Shown in pieces: positions 55,604-64,000 of a stretch of 64,000 bases of DNA. Source of the stretch: Agapetus fuscipes (lineage: Eukaryota; Arthropoda; Insecta; Trichoptera; Glossosomatidae); the NCBI GenBank assembly GCA_951799405.1, contig OX637356.1, forward strand, positions 15,337,229-15,401,228. The letters run 5' to 3'. A program made the position numbers and the translations under genes. Positions within the stretch are counted from its first letter, which is position 1. Each line of letters opens with the position of its first letter. The notes beneath the pieces were generated by a model. The model was not told the DNA's origin. It saw nothing but the letters and a program-made list of their open reading frames with translations, and did not search any database.

Positions 55604-58540
55604 AGGGGCGTTGCCCCTGGCTGCTACGCAGCCCAACCCCTTAACATTTGGTGAATGTGTATATTGCGCATAGTTTCCTCGCGTTAAAATTCGGAAAACA
55701 TGTAAAATAAAAACATGCAGCCTTTGTAAAAGAAAATCGACCACCCATAGTTTAAAAAATGGTTCACTTTGAAGATTTCAGCTGTGTTTCAGGGAAGATT
55801 GGCAAGAGTTGCAGGGCTTATATTAATTTAAGATTGGGTTTTTATGTTGTAAGTCAACATGCATTATGTGTAAGCGTGAACTTATAAATGTCTGCTTGTG
55901 GGAATGCATTTAATATGAATCTCGATTGGTATGTATCTTTGCAACTTAGATTATAGAACTTAACAAAATAATTTCCTTGACTTATAGGTTAGTATGTGGC
56001 TGACCACCCATACTGTAAGAATGGTTTACCATGAAAATTTTATCTCTGTTTGAGGAAAAGTCGGCAAGAGTTGCAGGGCTTATGTTCATTTGAGATTAGT
56101 TTTTTATTTTATAAGTCCACATGGGGCATTTGTAAGCGCGAACTTATACCTGTCTGCTTGTGGGAATGCATTTAATATGAATCTCAAATGGTATGTATCT
56201 TTGCAACTTAGATTATAGAACTTAATAAAATAATTTCCTTGACTTATAGGTTAGTATGTGGCTGACCACCCATACTGTAAGAATGGTTTACCATGAAAAT
56301 TTTATCTCTGTTTGAGGAAAAGTCGGCAAGAGTTGCAGGGCTTATGTTCATTTGAGATTAGTTTTTTATTTTATAAGTCCACATGGGGCATTTGTAAGCG
56401 CGAACTTATACCTGTCTGCTAGTGGGAATGCATTTAATATGAATCTCAAATGGTATGTATCTTGCAACTTAGATTAATGAACTAAACAAAATAATTTCCT
56501 TGACTAAAAGGTTAGTATGTGGCTGACCACCCATACTGTAAGCAATGGTTCACAATGCAAATTTTATCTCTGTTTGAGGAAAAGTCGGCAAGAGTTGCAG
56601 GGCTTATGTTCATTTGAGATTAGTTTTATTTATTTTGCAAGTCCACATTGGGCATTTGTAAGCGCGAACTTATACCTGTCTGCTTGTGGGAATGCATTTA
56701 ATATGATTCTCAAATGGTATGTATCTTTGCAACTTAGATTATAGAACTTAATAAAATAATTTCCTTGACTTATAGGTTAGTATGTGGCTGACCACCCATA
56801 CTGTAAGAATGGTTTACAATGAAAATTTTATCTCTGTTTGAGGAAAAGTCGGCAAGAGTTGCAGGGCTTATGTTCATTTGAGATTAGTTTTTTATTTTAT
56901 AAGTCCACATGGGGCATTTGTAAGCGCGAACTTATACCTGTCTGCTAGTGGGAATGCATTTAATATGAATCTCAAATGGTATGTATCTTGCAACTTAGAT
57001 TAATGAACTAAACAAAATAATTTCCTTGACTAAAAGGTTAGTATGTGGCTGACCACCCATACTGTAAGCAATGGTTCACAATGCAAATTTTATCTCTGTT
57101 TGAGGAAAAGTCGGCAAGAGTTGCAGGGCTTATGTTCATTTGAGATTAGTTTTTTTTATTTTGCAAGTCCACATTGGGCATTTGTAAGCGTGAACTTGTA
57201 CCTGTCTGCTTGTGGGAATGCATTTTATATGAATCTCAAATGGTATGTATCTTTGCAACTTAGATTATAGAACTAAACAAAATAATTTCCTTGACTAAAA
57301 GGTTAGTATGTGGCTGACCACCCATACTGTAAGAATGGTTTACCATGCAAATTTTATCTCTGTTTGAGGAAAAGTCGGCAAAAGTTGCAGGGCTTATGTT
57401 CATTTGAGATTAGTTTTTTTATTTTGCAAGTCCACATTGGGCATTTGTAAGCGTGAACTTGTACCTGTCTGCTTGTGGGAATGCATTTAATATGAATCTC
57501 AAATGGTATGTATCTTTGCAACTTAGATTATAGAACTTAATAAAATAATTTCCTTGACTTATAGGTTAGTATGTGGCTGACCACCCATACTGTAAGAATG
57601 GTTACCATGCAAATTTTATCTCTGTTTGAGGAAAAGTCGGCAAAAGTTGCAGGGCTTATGTTCATTTGAGATTAGTTTTTTTATTTTGCAAGTCCACATT
57701 GGGCATTTGTAAGCGTGAACTTGTACCTGTCTGCTTGTGGGAATGCATTTAATATGAATCTCAAATGGTATGTATCTTTGCAACTTAGATTATAGAACAT
57801 AATAAAATAATTTCCTTGACTTATAGGTTAGTATGTGGCTGACCACCCATACTGTAAGAATGGTTTACAATGAAAATTTTATCTCTGTTTGAGGAAAAGT
57901 CGGCAAGAGTTGCAGGGCTTATGTTCATTTGAGATTAGTTTTTTATTTTATAAGTCCACATGGGGCATTTGTAAGCGCGAACTTATACCTGTCTGCTTGT
58001 GGGAATGCATTTAATATGAATCTCAAATGGTATGTATCTTTGCAACTTAGATTAATGAACTAAACAAATTAATTTCCTTGACTAAAAGGTTAGTATGTGG
58101 CTGACCACCCATACTGTAAGCAATGGTTCACAATGCAAATTTTATCTCTGTTTGAGGAAAAGTCGGCAAGAGTTGCAGGGCTTATGTTCATTTGAGATTA
58201 GTTTTTTTTATTTTGCAAGTCCACATTGGGCATTTGTAAGCGTGAACTTGTACCTGTCTGCTTGTGGGAATGCATTTAATATGAATCTCAAATGGTATGT
58301 ATCTTTGCAACTTAGATTATAGAACTAAACAAAATAATTTCCTTGACTAAAAGGTTAGTATGTGGCTGACCACCCATACTGTAAGCAATGGTTTACCATG
58401 CAAATTTTATCTCTGTTTGAGGAAAAGTCGGCAAAAGTTGCAGGGCTTATGTTCATTTGAGATTAGTTTTTTTATTTTGCAAGTCCACATTGGGCATTTG
58501 TAAGCGTGAACTTGTACCTGTCTGCGTGTGGGAATGCATT

Positions 58541-59010
58541 TTTTTTTTTTTTTTTTTTTTTTTAAGAAAATCCTGTGCGGGAGACTCCCTAGATTCTGAA
58601 GACTCTAGGGGTCTATGACACTTGTTGTAGTGCCGCAGAGGTGTACGAGCTTGGTCGTCGCTACAAAGCGCCAATACTCAAGCAAGACCCAGTTGCTGTA
58701 AGGCTGGATGGACCCTTGGTGATCGGTCATTGGTAAAGGCTTATGAATTCTTCAACCCAGCGAAGAGCACATTCGAAATATTAATGGTATTTTTGTGTGC
58801 TCCGCCGGGATCCGAATCCACAACCGTCCAAATATTTACGAGTCCGAAGTGTTGCCACAACGGACTACGGACCGGTCCGAGATGCCAACGACACGCGGTG
58901 TACCTGAGCGCACACCCATCCAAGTACTGACCACGCCCAATGTTGCTTAACTTCGGTGATCTATGGGAACCGGTGCTTTCAACATGGCTAACGTCGTTGA
59001 CTATACTCGT
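58541..59010 (-). repeat. Composite SINE: 5S rRNA head plus tRNA-derived unit 1
   Basis: Minus strand from 59010: a 5S rRNA-like region, the unit-1 tRNA-like head (GGACCGGTCCGTAGTCCG) and the unit-1 body (GCTCTTCGCTGGGTTGAAG). A different 3' part (GTACACCTCTGCGGCACTAC ... CCCGCACAGGATTTTC) and poly(A) follow. It interrupts the array unit at AATGCATTTAAT; TGCATTT occurs on both sides as a target duplication. Confidence 0.85.
58884..59001 (-). rRNA. 5S rRNA-derived sequence (SINE head, not a gene)
   Basis: About 118 nt in 5S order: GTCAACGACGTTAGCC at the 5' side, ATCACCGAAGTTAAGCAAC, GTCAGTACTTGGATGGG and CACCGCGTGTCGTTGGC at the 3' side. The internal promoter blocks (A box AAGTTAAGCA, C box GTACTTGGATGGG) are well kept. 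Its direct continuation into a tRNA-like head and poly(A) shows it is the promoter part of a SINE. Confidence 0.85.
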
Positions 59011-59084
59011 TGCATTTAATATGAATCTTAAATGGTATGTATCTTTGCAACTTAGATTATGTAAAGAAATACACAAAATAATTT

Positions 59085-59330
59085 TCTTGACTTATAGGTT
59101 GGTATGAGGCTGACCACCCATACTTTAAAAAATGGTTTACTTTGCAAATTCACCTTTGTTTCAGGGAAGGTTGGCAAGAGTTGCAGGGCTTATGTTCATT
59201 TGGAATGGGCTGTTATGTTGTAAGTACACATGCAGCATATGTAAGCGGGAACTTATACATATCTGCTTGTGGGAATGCATTTAATATAAATCTTAAATGA
59301 TATATATCTTTGCAGCTTAGATTAGATTAG
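59085..59330 (+). repeat. R250 copy
   Basis: TTCTTGACTTATAGGTTGG to GCAGCTTAGATTAGATTAG; a further partial tail copy follows to 59410. Confidence 0.85.
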
Positions 59331-59415
59331 ATTAGAACTTATACATGTCTGCTCGTAAGAATGCATGTAATATGAATCTCAAATGTTATATATGTTTGCA
59401 ACTTAGATTACAGAT

Positions 59416-59730
59416 TGAAATCCATTTTTATTTGGCTTTTTTTTTATTTTTAATTTGCATGAAATAAAAGAAAATGTAAAAAAAACTTTTACGTTTTGCC
59501 GCTAGATGTCAATATTGTTCCATACATTTTTAGTATGAACAAACAGATTAATTCCTAAAAGTTTTCATACATTTGTAAACACACACGCGTAAGCTCGCCG
59601 CATTGCAGCATATATACAAAAATTAATTTGCTATAGAGCATGAATGTGTTTCATCTGCTGTGATGGCATTGATTTTGAAAATCGAAACTCGACGACGAAT
59701 GACGACGACGAAGGGTAATATAATAAAGGA
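59416..59730. other. Unassigned stretch
   Basis: AT-rich; a CGACGACGAATGACGACGAC tract lies at 59688-59712. No gene seen. Confidence 0.4.
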
Positions 59731-60098
59731 TATTAGTAATATTTATTGTTTTGCAATTATATCAACCTTAATTTTGATCAAATCAACCCTAGAAAATAAC
59801 ACCAAATCTGCCTGTTTTTGATAAAAAAAATAAAGCTAATTTCCGTTTTCAGGGAAATAACACGGAAATTCACAAAAAATAACACCACTATTTTCCAGTC
59901 CCTAGTAATAAGAACATACAGGGGAGCCAACGTTTACTCTGACCACCATCTGGTGTGTGTTGGTATCAGGGAGAGGAAATCTAAAACATAGGACGCCCCA
60001 ACCACCAAAACCAAATGTTGCATTACGGAGTTGCTCAAAGAGAAGACCAAACAATGGAATACACACAGAATCCAGCAAGCAACCTGAAGATCACTGTC
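59731..60098 (-). other. 3' flank of zinc-finger exon 3 (shared with exon 1)
   Basis: Matches 16828-17193 with few changes. Confidence 0.7.
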
Positions 60099-61677
60099 TC
60101 AGGAATCAGCATCCTCTCCAGTATGTCTCATTTTGTGTCTCTTTAAATGACTGAATCGACATGATTTGTAACTACAGCTGTCACAGGAAAATGGCTTCTC
60201 ACCTGTGTGTGTCATCTTATGATTTTTTAAATTCTTTTTTACTTGTGTCTTGTAGCTACAACTCTCACAGGAAAATGGCTTCTCACCAGTGTGTGTCATC
60301 ATATGTTTTTTTAAATTCCTTTTTATATGTGTTTTGTAATTACAATTGTCACAGAAAAATGGCTTCTCACCTGTGTGTGTCATCTTATGTTTTTTTAAGT
60401 CCCCTTTTGTTGTCGTTTTGTAGCTACAACTGTCACAGGAAAATGGCTTTTCACCAGTGTGTGTCATCTTATGATTTTTTAAACTATCTTTTCTATGTGT
60501 TTTGTAATTACAACTGTCACAGGAGAATGGCTTCTCACCAGTGTGTGTCATCTTATGATTTTTTAATTTGTCTTTTCTATGTGTTTTGTAATTATATGTT
60601 TTTTTAAGTCCCCTTTTGTTGTCGTTTTGTAGCTACAACTGTCACAGGAAAATGGCTTTTCACCAGTGTGTGTCATCTTATGATTTTTTAAACTATCTTT
60701 TCTATGTGTTTTGTAATTACAACTGTCACAGGAGAATGGCTTCTCACCAGTGTGTGTAATCTTATGATTTTTTAATTTGTCTTTTCTATGTGTTTTGTAA
60801 TTACAACTGTCACAGGGAAATGGCTTCTCACCAGTATGTGACATATCATGCATTTTTAAACTCGCTTTACAATGTGTTTTGAAGTTACAACTGTCACAGG
60901 AAAATGGCTTCTCCCCAGTGTGTGTCATCATATGATTTTTTAAATTCTCTTTTACGTGTGTCTTGTAGCTACAACTGTCACAGGAAAATGGCTTCTCACC
61001 AGTGTGTGTCATCATATGTTTTTTTAAATTCCTTTTTATATGTGTTTTGTAATTACAATTGTCACAGGAAAATGGCTTCTCACCTGTGTGTGTCATCTTA
61101 TGTCTTTTTAAGTCCCCTTTTGTTGTCGTTTTGTAGCTACAACTGTCACAGGAAAATGGCTTTTCACCAGTGTGTGTCATCTTATGATTTTTTAAACTAT
61201 CTTTTCTATGTGTTTTGTAATTACAACTGTCACAGGAGAATGGCTTCTCACCTGTGTGTGTCATCTTATGTCTTTTTAAGTCCACTTTTGTTGTCGTTTT
61301 GTAGCTACAACTGTCACAGGAAAATGGCTTCTCACCTGTGTGTGTCATCTTATGTCTTTTTAATTCCCCTTTTTTTTTCGTTTTGTAGCTACAACTCTCA
61401 CAGGAAAATGGCTTCTCTCCAGTATGAATCATTTTGTATTTCTTTGAAGCCTTTGTTTTCTGTGTTTTTGTAGGTCCCAAGTAATTTACATTGGTCTTGC
61501 GCTGGGCAGGGACTTCAGACTTCTCTCTGAGTTGCACCAAGGCAACCGACGTAGCTTCCAGCTTGTGACAGGCCAACACTCGGTGGAGCCACATATGACT
61601 TGTTTGGCTGCATGTGTAGCTGCAGACAGGGCAGACACGAGGCTGCATAGCAGGAATTCCCACAGCAGCTCCAAATC
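60099..61677 (-). pseudogene. C2H2 zinc-finger exon 3, frameshifted paralogue
   Basis: Same acceptor, N-terminal CPVC finger, linker and C-terminal finger (SYKSCRFSHLKRH, GEDADS) as exon 1. From 61677 it reads the N-terminal finger and nine and a half further fingers, then enters a stop near 60563. At ~60590 one finger's helix (KGDLKKH) runs directly into the middle of another (NYKTHRKDK), a net loss of 43 bp against the 84-bp finger period, which shifts the frame. The second part (60551-60099) restores the register and encodes five fingers. Finger identities track exon 1 closely, including TTKVDLKR, HIKRNLKK and HVKENLKN. It could be a genuine null allele or an assembly error in a repetitive exon. 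If expressed, the product would end at about finger ten. Confidence 0.75.
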
Positions 61678-62131
61678 CTGAAAAGTGTATTTATTTTGTT
61701 GTCACTTTTCTCAATAAGCAACAAGGATAAGGAACCTCTTTATGCAGTGTCTACTCAACATGTCGCACGTTTAATAATAAAGAGCAATAACTCAAAAAAC
61801 ATGAATGTTGGGAAATCACGTTTGAAGTTTAGACACCCAGTACAACTTGTATGGGATGAAAAATGCGGCCGATGTTTTATCTCGGTCATATTCGTCCAAA
61901 TTGAACGGCTGTCGCATTCTACCTATTTTTCTCGCATTGTTCTTGCGTTTTATTACAAAATCTCGATTTTCCCAATTTTCGAGTTATTTCTCTTTATTAT
62001 TATACATGCGATGTGATGTCTTACATGTAGGAGTAGCGGCTCTAACTACAATCTGGGAGAGGGGATAACCTTGAAAGGTTGTTTGATGAGGTACATTTAG
62101 AATTCAAAATAAATGCATTCTAACAAGCACA
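61678..62131 (-). other. Upstream flank of exon 3 with a MITE insertion
   Basis: Matches 19068-19278 except for a 247-bp insertion at 61764-62010. Confidence 0.75.
61764..62010. mobile_element. 247-bp MITE with ATGT target duplication
   Basis: Ends CGCACGTTTAATAATAAAGA and, inverted, CGCATGTATAATAATAAAGA are flanked by ATGT (61760-61763, 62011-62014). The paralogous flanks at ~19160 and ~49360 are empty, which fixes the boundaries. The superfamily is uncertain; a 4-bp duplication other than TTAA would fit Sola-type elements. Confidence 0.85.
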
Positions 62132-62174
62132 CACATATATTAGGTCTGGGAAAAAGTCTTTTCGCATATAGTAT
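62132..62174 (+). repeat. mariner left terminus (fragment)
   Basis: TATATTAGGTCTGGGAAAAAG to CATATAGTAT, the same insertion point as 19279 and 49488; cut by the LTR element. Confidence 0.8.
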
Positions 62175-62646
62175 TGTTATGTAAATATAAATATTGAAAT
62201 AAGTATGGGTAGTTATAGTTATAAGAATCCTCAAAAGTATTGGTAGGTAAGATCGATAATTATGTATAAGTGTAGAATTCTCTAGGCTAAGTAGGTATTT
62301 GTTATAATTATAGGAATACTGTATTGAATTGGTAGGTAGGATTTTGGTTGTGTCTAGGTAGTACGTGAAACATCGAGAAGTAATAATTACTCTGGAACCG
62401 TCTGGCGACTTTAGTTCTGGATCATACTGCTCTGAAGAGTATAAAGGTGCGAATGGCCTGCAGAGCGGGCCAGTATCATAGAGACTTACAAACACATCGA
62501 AGTCATCTGATCAGTGAACCAAAACCAAGTGGAATAATCGAGAAAGTAGTGTGAAAATAAATTTTGTAACTGTGTAAAATAAATAACTATTGAAGAAGAC
62601 CTGTGTAGTTTTAATTTGAAGACAATTGAACCCTAATTTCGTAACA
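62175..62646 (+). repeat. Gypsy copy 2, 5' LTR
   Basis: 472 bp, TGTTATGT...CGTAACA; 46 bp shorter than copy 1's LTRs because it lacks the U3 tandem duplication. TATAAAG box at 62440-62446 and AATAAA near 62555. Confidence 0.9.
62440..62446 (+). promoter_or_regulatory. LTR TATA box
   Basis: TATAAAG; transcription would start ~25-30 bp downstream around AGTATCATAGAG. Confidence 0.55.
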
Positions 62647-63310
62647 ATTGGCGTCAGGTGCGGAATTGTCAAGAAAAATTAAGATCTTCTGTCTAAAAAT
62701 AAATAAAATAAATTAAATAGTGTTAAAATGAACTTTATTCAAATTGAACTTTGTGTGAACTGACTTTTGTGAAAACAAGTGTTTAAATAAATTTTTGTTA
62801 AAAGAAAAGACGCAAAAGCAAGTTGCTTATAAATTCTAGAACATCATATGGAACATAATTCTGGACATAACATAATGACTATTTTACCGCATTGAGAAAG
62901 TCATCAAATTGGACCATAGTTTTTTTTTATTATTGTGTGTGATTAAAAAAATAAAATAAATAAATAAAAATCTTGAAAAATATTACAAAAGAACGTTCCA
63001 GATTCATCGAGAAAAAGTTTTTGAATAACTATCCTTTGTTTACAAGTGTGTGAATGTACATTAAGTACCTACCTGTGTGTTTGAAAGACTTGAGACGAAA
63101 TAAATAATTATGTACTATCAGACATTATTATGTTAAAAATATTGGTGATTTAAAAATAAATATTAAAAGACAGTACCTACCAATCAGTGTAATCAGATAA
63201 ATTATTATTTTGCTAAAGTACGTATTCAAAACAGCTATATATATAAAACTCAAAACTTGTATTAAATAAATTTAAAAATATTTTTGTTTTGAAGTAAATT
63301 TTGAAAAAAA
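62647..63310 (+). other. Gypsy copy 2 leader
   Basis: Untranslated leader, collinear with 29769-30432 of copy 1. Confidence 0.75.
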
Positions 63311-64000
63311 ATGGCAACCAAAGTGAACATCAAGGACCTCAAAGTCACTGAGCTTAAAAATGAGCTTCTGGAGAGGGACCTGGAGACCTCAGGAGGGAAG
63401 GCGGCCTTACAGGCACGCCTCATGGAGGCCTTAGAACAGTCAGGCGAAGACCCGGCATATTTTGTCATGGCGTCTGGAGGGGACCGCGCCTTGGACGAGC
63501 TAAACCTCAGCATCACCGGAAACTTCACTTCCATGGAGGAAAAGCTGAAAGAGAAGATGGCTGACAACGCCAAGACCGTGAAGGAGGACCTGACCGGGCT
63601 GGAGGAGAAGATGGCTGACAACGCCAAGACCCTGAAGGAGGACCTGACCGGGCTGGAGGAGAAGATGACCACCAACCTGAAGGAAGTGGTGACCGACCTG
63701 AAGGTGGAAATGGCTGACAACGCCAGGAATCTGGAGGAAAAGGTGTCCCGAAATCTCACAACCCTGAAAGGAGAAATGGAAGAGAAGATGACAGCCCTGA
63801 AGGGGGAAATGGAGACTCGTATATCAAGCCTGGAGGACCGTCTGCGTGCCGAGCTGGCCGACAAGGGCCAGATGGAGTCCACCAGAATATCCCCCAAAGA
63901 CGGCCTTCACGACGAGACCGACCAGGGATGCTCAACTCCAACCAGGGTCACTAGAGGGGATGATGACCCTTCGCTGGCGAAGCACAACCTCCCGACCTTC
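63311..64000 (+). CDS. gag: Gypsy copy 2 Gag, N-terminal part (partial)
   Basis: An open frame of 230 codons from ATG 63311 to the window edge, with no stop. Residues ~8-42 repeat the SAP-like motif (DLKVTELKNELLERDLETSG). The coiled-coil region has a different number and order of 11-residue MADNAKTLK-type units than copy 1: two MADNAK...DLTGLEEK blocks in a row and a TTNLKEVVTDLKVE unit not seen there. It then enters the capsid-like region (KHNLPTF). The frame is intact as far as visible, so this copy too could be recent. CCHC and pol lie outside the window. Confidence 0.88.
   Translation, partial: MATKVNIKDLKVTELKNELLERDLETSGGKAALQARLMEALEQSGEDPAYFVMASGGDRALDELNLSITGNFTSMEEKLKEKMADNAKTVKEDLTGLEEKMADNAKTLKEDLTGLEEKMTTNLKEVVTDLKVEMADNARNLEEKVSRNLTTLKGEMEEKMTALKGEMETRISSLEDRLRAELADKGQMESTRISPKDGLHDETDQGCSTPTRVTRGDDDPSLAKHNLPTF

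Larger units (their letters stand above)
55735..59058 (+). repeat. Tandem array of an R250 variant, period ~262 bp
   Basis: Unit starts (TTCCTTGAC) lie at 55973, 56235, 56496, 56761, 57022, 57287, 57550, 57812, 58074 and 58339, spacing 261-265 bp, with a partial unit at 55735. The last unit is split by a SINE (58541-59010) and finishes at 59058. Two unit types (CTTATAGGTTAG with GAATGGTT, and CTAAAAGGTTAG with GCAATGGTT) partly alternate, giving ~526-bp dimers. 55604-55734 before it is unassigned. Confidence 0.9.
62175..64000 (+). mobile_element. Ty3/Gypsy element copy 2, 5' part
   Basis: Same family as 23648-30950, opposite strand. 5' LTR 62175-62646, primer-binding region ATTGGCGTCAGGTGCGG from 62647, leader to 63310, and gag running off the window. 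Confidence 0.9.

Noticed and set aside
55735..58540. CRISPR-like regular repeats
   Set aside because: Units are ~262 bp head to tail without spacers, in a eukaryotic genome.
58884..59001. Functional 5S rRNA gene
   Set aside because: Fused to a SINE with poly(A) and a target duplication, and isolated from any 5S array.

Overview
The window is eukaryotic DNA, almost certainly from an insect and most likely a moth or butterfly (inference). It is AT-rich and contains mariner, Tc1, hAT and piggyBac-type transposons, several non-LTR retrotransposon families, a Ty3/Gypsy element and SINEs. It also has C2H2 zinc-finger genes with typical GT-AG exon edges. I see no bacterial operon, replicon or CRISPR. 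Some apparent starts are GTG or TTG, so the real boundaries are splice sites or later ATGs.

Host genes. One zinc-finger gene is proposed on the minus strand: an acidic 5' exon at 39715-39463 and a large C2H2 exon at 19067-17194, whose split-codon phases match. The 20.4-kb intron between them is filled with nested transposons. Paralogous C2H2 exons lie at 49275-48158 and 61677-60099 (frameshifted), and a fragment lies at 2979-2587. The three large exons share flanks, including an old mariner end, so they arose by segmental duplication.

Layout. 1-725 hAT 3' end. 726-2560 block also present at 44293-47400. 3790-5604 two Tc1/mariner relics, one rearranged into a long palindrome. 6205-16065 a CR1/L2-like LINE (LINE-B) split by an apparently intact LINE (LINE-A, 6312-11144) and by an RTE-like LINE (LINE-C, 11336-14964). 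17194-39715 zinc-finger gene 1. In its intron, one mariner copy (19279-38989) is split by a TTAA-flanked element (19556-34192), a hAT element (34313-37843) and a SINE (38355-38603). The TTAA element itself holds a 7.3-kb Gypsy element (23648-30950), another hAT relic and several tRNA-derived SINEs. 39810-41543 piggyBac relic. 41965-47600 LINE fragments. 48158-49530 zinc-finger exon 2. 49976-51590 repeat cluster. 51900-55603 second LINE-B copy. 55735-59058 tandem array of a roughly 262-bp repeat, interrupted by a SINE with a 5S rRNA head. 59731-62174 zinc-finger exon 3. 62175-64000 LTR and gag start of a second Gypsy copy, cut by the window edge.

Most notable. The Gypsy Gag begins with a SAP-like motif. 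Its Pol carries, after integrase, a region resembling a TARG1-type macrodomain (ADP-ribose fold) and then a CCCH zinc finger. A roughly 250-bp SINE-like repeat, present dozens of times, is identical in layout to the 3' end of the RTE-like LINE. A modular tRNA-SINE family occurs as monomer, tRNA-tRNA dimer and 5S-tRNA chimera. Three hammerhead-ribozyme-like folds were also seen. All family names rest on motif reading by eye; no database search was possible.
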